DNA of 64,000 nucleotides, taken from Burkholderiales bacterium Ga0077547. GTDB lineage: Bacteria; Pseudomonadota; Gammaproteobacteria; Burkholderiales; Burkholderiaceae_C. Both the position numbers and the translations under genes were made by a program. The notes beneath the pieces are model-generated. The model had not been told where the DNA came from. It searched no databases and saw nothing but the letters and a program-made list of their open reading frames with translations. This document shows positions 35,886 to 45,435 of the stretch, piece after piece. How positions within the stretch are numbered: position 1 is the stretch's first letter; each line of letters opens with the position of its first letter. Where the stretch lies: contig LNEY01000021.1 of assembly GCA_001464195.1 (NCBI GenBank), positions 1 to 64,000 of the forward strand, given 5' to 3'.

Positions 35886-37178
35886 TCAGCGCAGCACCAG
35901 TTTGCGGCCGAAGGGCGCCAGCGCTGAAGCGTTCGCCTCGGGTACCGCCCAGATCACCGGCCAGCGGGGGCGAAAGTAGGCCGGACCATCGAGGTCGGTC
36001 AGCACGACACCGATGTCCGGCTGGTGCTGGTCCGCTTCCTCGAGCAGCGGCGTGAAGTCAGTGCCACCGCCGCCTTGAAAGACGATGTCGCGCAGACCGC
36101 TGCCCTGGCGCGTCGAATGTGTCGGCTCAAAGCGAGTCACCTCGCGCACCTGCTCGTCGCCGATCACCAGCACCAGACCCGCTTCCAGTCGGCGCACGAT
36201 CGCCTCGACCTCGGCCGCGAAGCGCGCCATCAACGCATCGTCAACCGAGCCCGACACATCGACGATCACCACCAGCCGGGGCGAGGCCTTCGAGGAACTG
36301 AAGCCCGGCTCCCACGGCATGCGACGGTTCGCACCCGCGCGGCCTTGGTTCGCCAGATAAGACCGTGACGGCCGCGACCACGAGATATCGCGCTTGGGTG
36401 CCAGGCTGCGCGCGAGCTGGGTTCGCAGCATTTGCTCCCAGGGTGTGTGCGTGGTCGGCAAGTCGGCGATCAAGGTGCGCAGCATCGAGAACTCACCGTC
36501 GCTGGCGTGCGCGCGCGTGATCCGCTCACCCCACTCACGGGCTTGCGCAGCGCTTTCTTCCGGCGCCTCCCGCGCGTCGGGGCCCGGCTTCAGATCGGCC
36601 TGATCCTGCTGCCCCAGCGCACGCACGCTGGCAGCACGCGGGCCATCGCGCTTGCCACCCCGATCCTGTGGCCTGCGGTCGTCGATCGCGCGGTACAGGC
36701 GCTCAACGTCCCATTCCAGCAGCGCCGCCTCGACGTTGTTCTGCATGCCGACTTCGGCGGCCAGCAGCTGGTCGATCGTCACGGCCTTGTCAGGCAGTTG
36801 CAGCCAGCTCAGGTGGTCGAGCGTGCTGTTGACGATGGCGTCGGCACACAGATTGAACAGCTGCAGATCGGCGTCGCCCAGCCGGTGCTGCAGATCCAGA
36901 AACCGCTGCGGATGGCGCAAGGCGATGTGCAGCACTTCGTGCGCAACCCAGCCCACCTGTTCAGCGAGCGGCAAGGCGTCGAAGGTGGCGCTGTAGCGGA
37001 TGGTGTGGCCATCGGTGGTGACAGGCGGCGCTGGCGCTTTCGCGGGGGCGCCCAGCTTGGGCGACTGAGCACCTTCGTCGGGCAGGTCCTGATGCTGCAC
37101 CCACAGGGCCAGCCCGCCGGTCGACGGCGCGTACTCGACCATGCGCTGAATCGCACGGGTGCCGCGGTGGTCAGCCAC
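35886..37178 (-). CDS. VWA-like metallopeptidase-domain protein (DUF2201 type)
   Basis: A 430-residue protein. The N-terminal half carries an HEVLH motif (QVGWVAHEVLHIALRHPQ), as in zinc peptidase-like DUF2201 domains, and the C-terminal half a VWA fold with the metal-ion-dependent adhesion motif VDVSGSVDD, then TDLDGP. A GTG start at 37178 overlaps the end of the upstream MoxR-type ATPase gene by 8 bp. MoxR/VWA pairs act as chaperone-like machines that insert cofactors or remodel proteins; the target is unknown here. Confidence 0.85.
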   Translation of the reverse strand: MADHRGTRAIQRMVEYAPSTGGLALWVQHQDLPDEGAQSPKLGAPAKAPAPPVTTDGHTIRYSATFDALPLAEQVGWVAHEVLHIALRHPQRFLDLQHRLGDADLQLFNLCADAIVNSTLDHLSWLQLPDKAVTIDQLLAAEVGMQNNVEAALLEWDVERLYRAIDDRRPQDRGGKRDGPRAASVRALGQQDQADLKPGPDAREAPEESAAQAREWGERITRAHASDGEFSMLRTLIADLPTTHTPWEQMLRTQLARSLAPKRDISWSRPSRSYLANQGRAGANRRMPWEPGFSSSKASPRLVVIVDVSGSVDDALMARFAAEVEAIVRRLEAGLVLVIGDEQVREVTRFEPTHSTRQGSGLRDIVFQGGGGTDFTPLLEEADQHQPDIGVVLTDLDGPAYFRPRWPVIWAVPEANASALAPFGRKLVLR

Positions 37179-38280
37179 TCTGGCTCTCTCGATGGCGGCG
37201 CTCGGCGTAGCGGCGATAGGCCGGGCTGTCGAGGATCGCGCCCTCAAGCCCCTTCTCGAGCGCCGACTGCATCAGCAGCTCCATCGCCAGCGTCTGCGCC
37301 TCTCGCACCGGCAACGCGACAGGGCTGCGCGCCTCAGGCAATTCTTCGATGATCTCCAGCGCGCGGGCCAGCGTGGTGTCGTCGGTGCTGGCGGCAAGCA
37401 GCCCGTAGACCATGCCGTAGAGGCCATCGAGCGTCTTCGGCAGCAAGGCCTGCGTTTCGGCACCGGGCTGGCAGCCCAAAAGGCGCACCACATCGACCGC
37501 GGCCTGCAGTTCACGCAGCACACCGAAGAATTCAGCCGCGTTGGCGGCCCCGATGCGACCTTGAACAAAGACGCGCTGCGCCTGCTCGGACAGGCCGGAC
37601 TGCAGCACGTTCGAGATGTCTTCCCAGCCGCGCGGGCTGGCACCGATCAGGTGGTCGTTGGCGAGCTGGGAGGGGGTGTCGTCCAGGCGATCCGGCCGCA
37701 CCTTCAGGTAGGCCATGACCTCGGGCGCAAAGCCGGACGCCAGGGCGTGTGCCAGAAAGGCATCGATCACCGTTTGCACATTGAAATGGAACATCCGATC
37801 GGCGAGGGCGGTGCCCATGTCATGGCTCACCGCGCCATGGAAGCTGGCATTGCCTGCGGCAACCACCTGCCAGCCATCGGGCAAACGGTAGTTGCCCACA
37901 CGACGATCCAGGATCAACGAATAGGCCGAGATCTGCAGCCGCTGGTCGGCCGCCGTCAGCTCATCAAGGAACAGGATGCCCGCGGGCTGGTCAGGCGGCG
38001 GCAGAAACTCGGGCGGAAACCAGACCGTCTTGCCCTGCACCTCATCGGCGTAGATGGCACCCCGGATGTCCACCGGTTCGATCGTGGTCAGGCGCAGATC
38101 GACCAGCGGCACGCCAAAGTGGGCCGCTACCTGTCGCACCACCGACGACTTGCCAACGCCGCGTGTGCCCCACAGCATGGTGGCTCGCTTGCGCAAGGTG
38201 GTGTCGGCGTACTGCTCGATCAGCGCGGCCTTGGCCGCGCTGATCGAGATTGGAGGAATGTTCATCGGGTTGCCGAGCAT
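37171..38280 (-). CDS. MoxR-type AAA+ ATPase
   Basis: A 369-residue AAA+ protein with Walker A GTRGVGKSS, Walker B ILFLDELTAADQRLQ, sensor 1 within VVAAGNASFHGA and an Arg-finger region in GTALADRMFHF. It is paired with the VWA protein encoded immediately downstream and overlapping by 8 bp. An alternative start (MNIPP, 38265) lies five residues in. The pair is distinct from BchI/BchD encoded divergently 1.4 kb away, although built on the same AAA+/VWA principle. Confidence 0.88.
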   Translation of the reverse strand: MLGNPMNIPPISISAAKAALIEQYADTTLRKRATMLWGTRGVGKSSVVRQVAAHFGVPLVDLRLTTIEPVDIRGAIYADEVQGKTVWFPPEFLPPPDQPAGILFLDELTAADQRLQISAYSLILDRRVGNYRLPDGWQVVAAGNASFHGAVSHDMGTALADRMFHFNVQTVIDAFLAHALASGFAPEVMAYLKVRPDRLDDTPSQLANDHLIGASPRGWEDISNVLQSGLSEQAQRVFVQGRIGAANAAEFFGVLRELQAAVDVVRLLGCQPGAETQALLPKTLDGLYGMVYGLLAASTDDTTLARALEIIEELPEARSPVALPVREAQTLAMELLMQSALEKGLEGAILDSPAYRRYAERRHRESQSG

Positions 38281-38290
38281 CGATCACCCA

Positions 38291-39313
38291 TCAGGTTGCA
38301 GTGTGGTTCACGGAGGAATGGCTGGTGGGCTCACCGCTGGCCATTGGAGTGTCCGCGGCAAACCAGTGGGGCTGTGTCAGCCGGCGCGGCCAGGGTGGGA
38401 TTTCGATCTGCGGCAATTCGCGGAAACAGAACACCAGCACCAGCAGCAACGGCGGCGACTGGAAGACCACCATGCGCCACAGGGAGTCCTCCGACAGGCC
38501 CATGCTGGGCACTGCCGCGGCGGTGCCGATCAGCGCCACCGTGACCGCGAGCGGCACAGCGCGCCGGAACGTCACGCCCCAACGCCGCTTCAACCAGCGC
38601 TCGTGGAAGCTGCGTGGTGATGCAGCCAGGGTCTGCACCAGGTGTGCGGCCGTTAGTTCGAATTTCTGTTCGGTATCGCGGCTGCGGGCCTCGGCCTTTC
38701 CGCGCACGCGCAGACTGCATTTCCAGCCGCCACCGGCCCGGATCAGGCGAGTCCAGCTCCAGCCGAGCACCGCAAGCAGATCCTCGGGGAAGCTCAGGCG
38801 TTCGGTCGCCATCTTCAACTCCAGCTCGGCTGGAATCCCACCCAGCGCGGGGAGCTTCAACTCGACGGTCAATGCGCCGACCTGCGCCGTGGCGTGCGTC
38901 AGGATCATCGCGGTGGCCGCCGCCTCTCGGCCGGACGACTTCGGTGCATCGAGCCGATGGTTCTCGGCAATCACGAAGCCAGACTGCCAGCGGATCTGGC
39001 GGCGCAGCGCGATGGCCTCAATGCGCGCCAGCAAGTCACCGGGATCGGCACCTTCGGTGTACAGCGTGGCTTCGAGTCCGCTGGGCAAGGTCAGGCGGCG
39101 TGTCAAACGGTAATCACTGACATCCCGGTTCTCCAGCACCAGCGTTTCACGCAGCTCGGGCGAACCATCGGCTTCGCCGGGATGGACAAGCGCCTTGAAC
39201 ACCAGCCGCCTTGCTGCTCGGTCGCTTGCCGCCAGATCGACATGCCGGCCGCGCGCAGTGAACGGGCCCACGAGTGTGAGGATTTCGTGATGCGTCAGTG
39301 GCGGTGCGGCCAT
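38291..39313 (-). CDS. Hypothetical membrane-anchored protein
   Basis: A 340-residue protein without a recognised family. About 245 N-terminal residues look soluble and beta-rich, with a DVSDYRLTRRLTLPSG region, and two hydrophobic segments near the C-terminus (about residues 252-275, RAVPLAVTVALIGTAAAVP; and 290-310, MVVFQSPPLLLVLVFCF) anchor it in the membrane. It ends 10 bp before the MoxR-type gene on the same strand and follows the DUF2805 gene, so it belongs to that small operon. The ATG at 39313 is preferred to a longer Arg-rich start. Confidence 0.72.
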   Translation of the reverse strand: MAAPPLTHHEILTLVGPFTARGRHVDLAASDRAARRLVFKALVHPGEADGSPELRETLVLENRDVSDYRLTRRLTLPSGLEATLYTEGADPGDLLARIEAIALRRQIRWQSGFVIAENHRLDAPKSSGREAAATAMILTHATAQVGALTVELKLPALGGIPAELELKMATERLSFPEDLLAVLGWSWTRLIRAGGGWKCSLRVRGKAEARSRDTEQKFELTAAHLVQTLAASPRSFHERWLKRRWGVTFRRAVPLAVTVALIGTAAAVPSMGLSEDSLWRMVVFQSPPLLLVLVFCFRELPQIEIPPWPRRLTQPHWFAADTPMASGEPTSHSSVNHTAT

Positions 39314-39332
39314 CTCAGCCCCTTCGTCCCTG

Positions 39333-39557
39333 TCATCGCCGCGCGCTGCGTGCAGCCGGACCGGCCGCGGATTTCGTACGTGCTGTCCAGACCTTGTAGG
39401 CATTCGGCGTCAACTCCCGCTTCAGCAAGGCAACCACCTGCCCGTGGGTCAACCCATGGGCACGCAGCACGGCGTCAAAGGGTGGACGGTCGTCCCAGGC
39501 GGTGGCGATGATGCGTTGAATGTCATCGGGGCTCAGACGCGGAACAGGTTTGGCCAT
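39333..39557 (-). CDS. DUF2805/TIGR03643 family small protein
   Basis: A 74-residue basic protein of the TIGR03643 family, with LSPDDIQRIIATAWDDRPPF followed by HGLTHGQVVALLKREL and TPNAYKVWTAR. The helix-turn-helix-like layout suggests nucleic-acid binding but the function is unknown. It is the first gene of the reverse-strand group and is divergent from bchI; the 167-bp gap must hold both promoters, and I see no PpsR-type palindrome in it. Confidence 0.85.
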   Translation of the reverse strand: MAKPVPRLSPDDIQRIIATAWDDRPPFDAVLRAHGLTHGQVVALLKRELTPNAYKVWTARTKSAAGPAARSARR

Positions 39558-39724
39558 GACGGCGATTGTCGATCACGGCTACTGACCACGGGAACATTGG
39601 AAACCAGCGGTGCTGTTGATCGTGTGCCGGTGCTGATCCGAATCGCCGGCATGCAGGCCGTGTGATAACGTGGTTTGCTCACTCCTAGCCGTCTTTCTCG
39701 CTGCCTCTTTGCCAGCCGCCGACC

Positions 39725-40753
39725 ATGTCCGTGCAGTTCCCGTTCTCCGCCATCGTCGGCCAAGACGAAATGAAGCTCGCCATCCTGATTGCCGCCGTCG
39801 ACCCCAGTGTCGGGGGCGTGCTGGTCTTCGGTGACCGTGGTACCGGCAAATCGACCGCGGTGCGTGCGCTGGCCGCGATGCTGCCAAAAATGCGCGCGGT
39901 GGTGGGCTGCCGCTACCACTGCGATCCTGAAGCGGGTGGCTCGGCCTGCCCAGAGTGCAAGGCGCTCAAGCTGGCCGGCACGCCGGTCAAGTCTCACCTG
40001 ATTCCAGTCCCCGTGGTCGATCTGCCGCTGGGTGCCACCGAAGACCGGGTGGTCGGCGCCTTGGACCTCGAGCGAGCGTTGTCCCAAGGTGTCAAGGCCT
40101 ACGAGCCCGGGTTGCTGGCGCGTGCGAATCGCGGCTTCCTCTACATCGACGAAGTCAACCTGCTCGAAGACCACCTGGTCGATCTGCTGATCGACGTGGC
40201 GGCGTCGGGCGAGAACGTCGTGGAGCGCGAGGGGCTGAGCGTGCGCCATCCTGCGCGCTTCGTGCTGGTGGGCAGCGGCAACCCGGAAGAAGGCGAGCTG
40301 CGCCCACAGTTGCTCGACCGCTTCGGACTGTCTGTCGAGGTGAAGACGCCCACCGATCTGCCATCGCGCATCGAGGTCGTGCGCCGCCGCGACCAGTTCG
40401 AGCGCGATCCTGCCGGCTTCACCGAGAAATGGAAGAAGGACGACGAGCGCGTGCGCCGCAGCATCGTCAAGGGCAAATCGCATCTGGCGGCCGTTGCCGT
40501 GACCGACGCGGCACTCGAACGCGCGGCCCAGTTGTGCATGTCACTCGGGACCGACGGGCTGCGCGGTGAGCTGACGCTCATTCGCGCGGCGCGTGCACTG
40601 GCCGCGCTGCAAGGTGATGCCGAAGTCACCGACGCGCATCTGAGGCGGGTCGCACCGCCTGCACTGCGGCACCGCCTGCGCCGCAATCCGCTCGACGACG
40701 CAGGTTCGACCGTGCGCGTCGACCGGGCCGTGGCGGAACTCTTCGGGGCATGA
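39725..40753 (+). CDS. bchI: Magnesium chelatase ATPase subunit I
   Basis: A 342-residue AAA+ ATPase. PFSAIVGQDEMKLA opens the domain, Walker A is GDRGTGKST, Walker B is FLYIDEVNLLEDH, and the RPQLLDRFGLSVEV segment carries the Arg finger. With BchD and BchH it inserts Mg2+ into protoporphyrin IX, the first committed step of bacteriochlorophyll synthesis. Its stop overlaps the bchD start by 4 bp. bchH is not in this window. Confidence 0.96.
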   Translation: MSVQFPFSAIVGQDEMKLAILIAAVDPSVGGVLVFGDRGTGKSTAVRALAAMLPKMRAVVGCRYHCDPEAGGSACPECKALKLAGTPVKSHLIPVPVVDLPLGATEDRVVGALDLERALSQGVKAYEPGLLARANRGFLYIDEVNLLEDHLVDLLIDVAASGENVVEREGLSVRHPARFVLVGSGNPEEGELRPQLLDRFGLSVEVKTPTDLPSRIEVVRRRDQFERDPAGFTEKWKKDDERVRRSIVKGKSHLAAVAVTDAALERAAQLCMSLGTDGLRGELTLIRAARALAALQGDAEVTDAHLRRVAPPALRHRLRRNPLDDAGSTVRVDRAVAELFGA

Positions 40754-42720
40754 CCCTGGCGTTGCCCGGTGCCGGGTCAGCGGCAACCGCACCGGAGTCA
40801 CGCTGGCGTTGCGCGCAGCCAGCGCTCTCGGTCGCCGCACTGCACGCCGCTGCGCTGTTTGCAGTGGACCCGGTCGGCACGGGCGGGGTCGTGATCCGGG
40901 CACTGCCCGGCCCGGCGCGCGAGGGCTGGCTGCATCGCCTGACTGACCTGCTGCCCGAGGGCACCCCAGTGCGGCGGGTACCGCTGCACATCAACGACGA
41001 ACGCCTGCTGGGCGGGCTCGATCTCGCCGCCACGCTGCAGGCCGGACGCCCCATCGCGCAGCAGGGCGTGTTGACGCTGGCCGACGGCGGCATCGTGGTG
41101 CTGGCCATGGCCGAGCGTCTGGCGCCTGCCACCGCAGCGCGGCTGGCGGCCGTGATGGACACGCAGGAGGTCGCCCTGGAGCGTGACGGTCTGGCCACGC
41201 GCCATGCCACCCGATTCGGTGTGATCGCGCTCGACGAAGGCCTGGCCGACGACGAGCGCGTGGCGCCCGCACTGATCGATCGACTGGCTTTTTCGATCGA
41301 TCTGCATCCGCTGCTCGAGGACGCAGCCAACCGCACCGAAGACGATCGGGCATTGGAAGAAGAACTGGCATCGATGCCGGGCTGGAGTGGCGACGATGTG
41401 GCCGCTGCGCGTGCCTTGCTGCCACAGATCGAAGCGTCGGCCGAGATCGTGCAGGCGCTGGTTTCGACGGCACTGGCACTTGGTGTGGCATCTCTGCGTG
41501 CACCCTTGTTGGCGGTGCGTGTGGCGCGCGCTTCGGCGGCGCTTGACGGGCGCCTGCGCATCACCGATGACGATGCCCAGCTGGCCGCGGCCTTGGTGCT
41601 GGCACCACGCGCCACGCAGGTGCCCGCACCACCCGCAGAACCCCTGCCCAACGAGGCGGAAGCGCCCGAGCCGCCTGCTGAACCCGATGAACCCGAGGAC
41701 TCGCCAGAAGACACCCCGGAGCCCCCTTCGCCCGAGAGTGAAGACGACACGCTTGACGACGACGAGACCCCAGAACCCCCGGTCGGCGATCTCGAAGACC
41801 GGGTGCTCGAGGCGGCACAGGCCGCCATCCCGGCCGGTCTGCTGGCGGCCTTGATGCTGGGGCAGGATCGCCGCGCGACCGCGCAGGCGTCAGGCCGTGC
41901 GGGTGCGGTCCAGCAAGGACAAAAGCGCGGGCGGCCAAGTGGTGCGCGCCGGGGAGAGCCACGTGCGGGAGCTCGGTTGAATGTGATCGAAACGCTGCGC
42001 GCAGCCGCACCGTGGCAAAAGATTCGGCATGCGGAAGTCGAGCGCGCACAGGCGCTGGATGCAGCCCGCATGGTGCGCGCTCGCGTGCAGGTGCGTCGCG
42101 ACGATTTCCACGTCACCCGCTACAAGCAGCGCAGCGCCACCACCACGGTGTTCGTGGTCGACGCCTCGGGCTCCTCGGCGCTCAACCGTCTGGCTGAGGC
42201 CAAGGGCGCGGTCGAACTGCTGCTGGCCGATTGCTATGTGCGGCGCGACCAGGTGGCGGTGCTGGCATTCCGCGGCAAAGGTGCCGAGCTGCTGCTGCCG
42301 CCGACGCGCTCGCTGGTGCGCGCCAAGAGAAGCCTGGCGGGACTGCCCGGTGGTGGTGGTACCCCCTTGGCGTCCGGGATCGATGCCGCTGCGGCGCTGG
42401 CAACGTCGATCGCCCGGCGGGGTGAAACGCCGATCGTCGTGCTGCTGACCGATGGCCGCGGCAACATTGCGCGCGATGGCAGCCCGGGTCGAGCCCGGGC
42501 GGGTGAAGATGTGCAAATGGCAGCGCGCCAGTTTCGCGCGGCCAGTCTGCGCGCGCTGTTGATCGATACCTCGCCCCAACCACAGGCCGCGGCGCGGCAG
42601 CTGGCGCAGGAAATGGGCGCCAGCTATCTGCCCCTGCCGTATGCCGGTGCGTCGGCGCTGTCGCGTGCGGTGGCCCTTGCGACGACATCGGTGTCGGCCG
42701 CGTCGGCGGTCAGCCGCTGA
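40750..42720 (+). CDS. bchD: Magnesium chelatase subunit D
   Basis: A 656-residue protein with an N-terminal inactive AAA+ region (about residues 20-260), a central Pro/Asp/Glu-rich linker (about 295-350) and a C-terminal VWA domain whose metal site is VFVVDASGSSALNR. This layout is that of BchD, the platform that couples the BchI ring to BchH. It overlaps bchI and precedes bchO by 12 bp, giving the operon bchI-bchD-bchO. Confidence 0.95.
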   Translation: MTLALPGAGSAATAPESRWRCAQPALSVAALHAAALFAVDPVGTGGVVIRALPGPAREGWLHRLTDLLPEGTPVRRVPLHINDERLLGGLDLAATLQAGRPIAQQGVLTLADGGIVVLAMAERLAPATAARLAAVMDTQEVALERDGLATRHATRFGVIALDEGLADDERVAPALIDRLAFSIDLHPLLEDAANRTEDDRALEEELASMPGWSGDDVAAARALLPQIEASAEIVQALVSTALALGVASLRAPLLAVRVARASAALDGRLRITDDDAQLAAALVLAPRATQVPAPPAEPLPNEAEAPEPPAEPDEPEDSPEDTPEPPSPESEDDTLDDDETPEPPVGDLEDRVLEAAQAAIPAGLLAALMLGQDRRATAQASGRAGAVQQGQKRGRPSGARRGEPRAGARLNVIETLRAAAPWQKIRHAEVERAQALDAARMVRARVQVRRDDFHVTRYKQRSATTTVFVVDASGSSALNRLAEAKGAVELLLADCYVRRDQVAVLAFRGKGAELLLPPTRSLVRAKRSLAGLPGGGGTPLASGIDAAAALATSIARRGETPIVVLLTDGRGNIARDGSPGRARAGEDVQMAARQFRAASLRALLIDTSPQPQAAARQLAQEMGASYLPLPYAGASALSRAVALATTSVSAASAVSR

Positions 42721-42732
42721 GCGGAGCCGGCG

Positions 42733-43683
42733 ATGGCAACGCGGCTGAATTGGGATCGCGATGGCCGCGATTGGCCGTATCGCGAGGCCAGTCAATTCGT
42801 CGAGGCCGGCGGCCTGCGCTGGCACCTGCAGCGGTTTGCGCGCGAAGCGCCTCCAGGCGCAGACGCCACTGCGACGCCGCTCGCGCTGCTGTTGCACGGC
42901 ACTGGGGCCTCGGCGCATTCCTGGTACCCGATGCTGCCGTGGTTGCGGCCACATGCCGATCTGCTGCTGATCGATCTGCCGGGTCACGCCTACACCGGCA
43001 TGGCGAGCCCCTGGCAGGCCTCACTGCCGGGCATGGCCTTGGCGGTCAAGTCCTTGCTCGATGTGCTGGCCGCGCAGCCGACGATCCTGATCGGTCATTC
43101 GGCAGGCGCTGCGCTGGGTGCACGCATGTGCCTCGACGGCCACATCGCACCGCAATGTCTGGTCAGCATCAACGGTGCGTTCATGCCGTTGGGCGGACTG
43201 GCCGGGCTGCTGTTCCCGCCGGCGGCCAAGCTGATGGCGTCGCTCCCGTTTGCGCCAGGTTTCGTAGCCCGACGTGCGGCCGATCCGCGTGCGATCGCGC
43301 GACTGGTCAGTGACACCGGCTCGGTGCTGGGGCCAGAAGGCATGGCACTGTACGGCCGCATCGTCAGCAATCCTGGGCACATCGAGGGCGCGCTGGCGAT
43401 GATGGCCAACTGGGATGTTCAACCGCTGCTGCGCGATCTGCCCCGCCTGGCCACGCCCGTCAGGTTGATCGTGGCGGACAAGGACCGTGCAGTGCCGCCT
43501 TCACAAGCGCAGCAGGTGCTGTCGATGCTGCCAGCGCAGTCTGGCTCCACGCTGATCCGCCTGAGCGGCGCAGGCCACATCGTTCACGAGGAGCAACCGG
43601 AGGTGGTGGCTGCGCTGTGCGTGTCGGCACTTGAAGGCGCAACAGCGGCGCGAGGGCAGGTCACGGCTGGACCGTGTCGATGA
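42733..43683 (+). CDS. bchO: Alpha/beta hydrolase BchO (magnesium chelatase accessory protein)
   Basis: A 316-residue alpha/beta hydrolase with oxyanion loop LLLHGTGASAHSW, nucleophile elbow IGHSAGAALGARM and the His in SGAGHIVHEEQP. Its family and its place after bchD identify BchO, which is conserved in photosynthesis clusters although its exact reaction is not settled. Its 3' end overlaps the convergent ccmI gene by 23 bp, so the two transcripts are antisense there. Confidence 0.92.
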   Translation: MATRLNWDRDGRDWPYREASQFVEAGGLRWHLQRFAREAPPGADATATPLALLLHGTGASAHSWYPMLPWLRPHADLLLIDLPGHAYTGMASPWQASLPGMALAVKSLLDVLAAQPTILIGHSAGAALGARMCLDGHIAPQCLVSINGAFMPLGGLAGLLFPPAAKLMASLPFAPGFVARRAADPRAIARLVSDTGSVLGPEGMALYGRIVSNPGHIEGALAMMANWDVQPLLRDLPRLATPVRLIVADKDRAVPPSQAQQVLSMLPAQSGSTLIRLSGAGHIVHEEQPEVVAALCVSALEGATAARGQVTAGPCR

Positions 43684-44974
43684 CGATCTGCAGCCCCTCC
43701 GTGCCCAGTGCGACGCCTGAAACCTGACCGCCCAGATCGCCCGCGCTCGGCAGCGCATTGCCCGACTTTGACACCCGCGCGCCAACGACTACGACCGGAA
43801 AGTTCGAGAGTTTCATCGCCGGTGACATCGCCATCGCGTCGTCGAGCCTGAAGCTGATCGGCAGATCGGCGACCGTACGGCGCAGGATGGCCAGCGGCAT
43901 GCGCGGGCCTTCGGCCGCACGCGCGAAGATGAAGACGGTGTCGCTCGGAGAGGTCTTGCCGGCCAACGCCGGTGACAGGCTGACCACGCCGGCCACGTGG
44001 GTGGCGTCGGACGCCGCGGGTGAAGTCGATCCAGTGGCTGCCGTGCCGACGGGTGCAGCCGCAGTGTCTGGTGCCGTCGCGGTACCGGGCGTACCCCCTT
44101 GCAGCGCACGTCGGGCATCGATCAGACTGCGATCGAGGTTTTCGGTGAAAGGCGTGTCCGGTGGCGCCATCTGGCGCGCCAGCGTCCAGTACTCGATGGC
44201 CTGCGGATATTGACCAGCCTCGTAGGCGGCACCACCGGCCAAGGCCAGTGCTTTCAGGTTCTTGGGATCGATCTGCAGCGCACGCGTTACCAGCCGCGCC
44301 GGCTCGCCTGAAATCTTCTGGCCTTGCAGCATCGCCAGTACGTCGGCGTGGTCGGCCAGCAACTGCGCGTCGTCGGGCGCCAGTACGGTGGCACGCGCAT
44401 ACGCCTTGCTGGCCTCGGGAAAGCGCTGCAGCACCGCATAGGTACGCGCCAGCAAGGTCCAGCCGGCGAGGTCGTCCGGTTTTTGCTCCATGGCCGCGGC
44501 GAGCTTCTTCACGAGTTCCTCGACCTCTGCGTCGGAGACGTTGTCAGCACCGAGTGAGGCGACCGGCGGCGGCGGTGGCGTGTCAATGGCCTGAGGCGAT
44601 CCGATCTGGCTGTAGATCGTGCCCAACAGCAGTGGAACGCCCAGCGTGAGGAGCCATGCGACCTTCCAGGGACGATCCGCGGGCGCACTGGCGATCGATG
44701 CCTTCGCAGTCGGGGCGCTGACGGGATCGGCTTCTTCGAGGACGCGCCGTTCGATGTCCTCGCGGGCGGCACGGTGCTGTTCAGCGTCCAGATGGCCCGA
44801 CGCCAGTTCAGCGTCGAGTTGCGCGGCTTGTTCTCGCAGGATGGCCAGCGTCGACGAGCGGCGCGCTGCCGCGTCGGCAGCCGCTAGGGCGCGACGCGGA
44901 CGAAACAAAACAGGCAGCACATGCGCCAGCGCGAGCACGGTCAGCGCCGCGGTCAGTATCCAGAAGAGGGTCAT
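43661..44974 (-). CDS. ccmI: Cytochrome c biogenesis protein CcmI
   Basis: A 437-residue protein. Two membrane helices lie at the N-terminus (residues about 3-23 and 95-115), followed by a periplasmic TPR region (DLAGWTLLARTYAVLQRFPE, PKNLKALALAGGAAYEAGQY) and a C-terminal domain. CcmI binds apocytochrome c and hands it to the CcmF/CcmH haem ligase. It is the last gene of the ccmABCDEFGHI run, overlapping ccmH by 4 bp and the convergent bchO by 23 bp. Confidence 0.92.
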   Translation of the reverse strand: MTLFWILTAALTVLALAHVLPVLFRPRRALAAADAAARRSSTLAILREQAAQLDAELASGHLDAEQHRAAREDIERRVLEEADPVSAPTAKASIASAPADRPWKVAWLLTLGVPLLLGTIYSQIGSPQAIDTPPPPPVASLGADNVSDAEVEELVKKLAAAMEQKPDDLAGWTLLARTYAVLQRFPEASKAYARATVLAPDDAQLLADHADVLAMLQGQKISGEPARLVTRALQIDPKNLKALALAGGAAYEAGQYPQAIEYWTLARQMAPPDTPFTENLDRSLIDARRALQGGTPGTATAPDTAAAPVGTAATGSTSPAASDATHVAGVVSLSPALAGKTSPSDTVFIFARAAEGPRMPLAILRRTVADLPISFRLDDAMAMSPAMKLSNFPVVVVGARVSKSGNALPSAGDLGGQVSGVALGTEGLQIVIDTVQP

Positions 44975-45435
44975 GGGCCTGGGGGAGATTCGTCAAGGAG
45001 CCGTCGGGCACGATCGGCATCGACAGGAGTCAGTGGTACCGCATGGCGTTGGCGGCCGCGGATGGCCCGCGTGAGCGAGTACGCCGCGATCAGCAGCAGC
45101 GCGAAGGGGCCGACCCATAGCAAGATGGTGCTGGCCTTGAGCACAGGGCGGTACAGCACGAAGTCGCCGTAGCGCTCGACCATGAAATCGAGGATCTGCT
45201 GCTCGGACTGTCCCTCGCTGAGCTTGTTGCGAATCTGCTTGCGCAGATCAACCGCCAGATCGGCGTGGGAGGCGGCGATGGTTTCGTTCTGACAGACCAG
45301 GCAGCGCAATTCCTCGGCCACCTTCAACACGCGAGCCTCGAGTACGGGATCGGCCGCCAGCGAGGCCGCCTCGGTGGCGCTCGCACTGTGCATCACGGAG
45401 GCCATGGTCAGCGCCATCAGGAGCCGGCGCATCAT
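44971..45435 (-). CDS. ccmH: Cytochrome c-type biogenesis protein CcmH
   Basis: A 154-residue protein with a signal peptide, the haem-ligase redox motif LRCLVCQN and a C-terminal membrane helix (TILLWVGPFALLLIAAYSL). CcmH keeps the apocytochrome cysteines reduced for haem attachment. The ATG at 45435 overlaps the ccmG stop (ATGA); a longer frame upstream only runs through ccmG. Confidence 0.94.
   Translation of the reverse strand: MMRRLLMALTMASVMHSASATEAASLAADPVLEARVLKVAEELRCLVCQNETIAASHADLAVDLRKQIRNKLSEGQSEQQILDFMVERYGDFVLYRPVLKASTILLWVGPFALLLIAAYSLTRAIRGRQRHAVPLTPVDADRARRLLDESPPGP

Noticed and set aside
39558-39724. PpsR-type palindrome in front of bchI
   Set aside because: No TGT-N12-ACA pair found in the divergent gap; control of bchI must rest on another site.
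40626-42116. Reverse-strand 496-codon frame opposite bchD
   Set aside because: Ser/Arg/Ala repeats arising from the complement of the Pro/Glu-rich BchD linker; no start-site or domain support.
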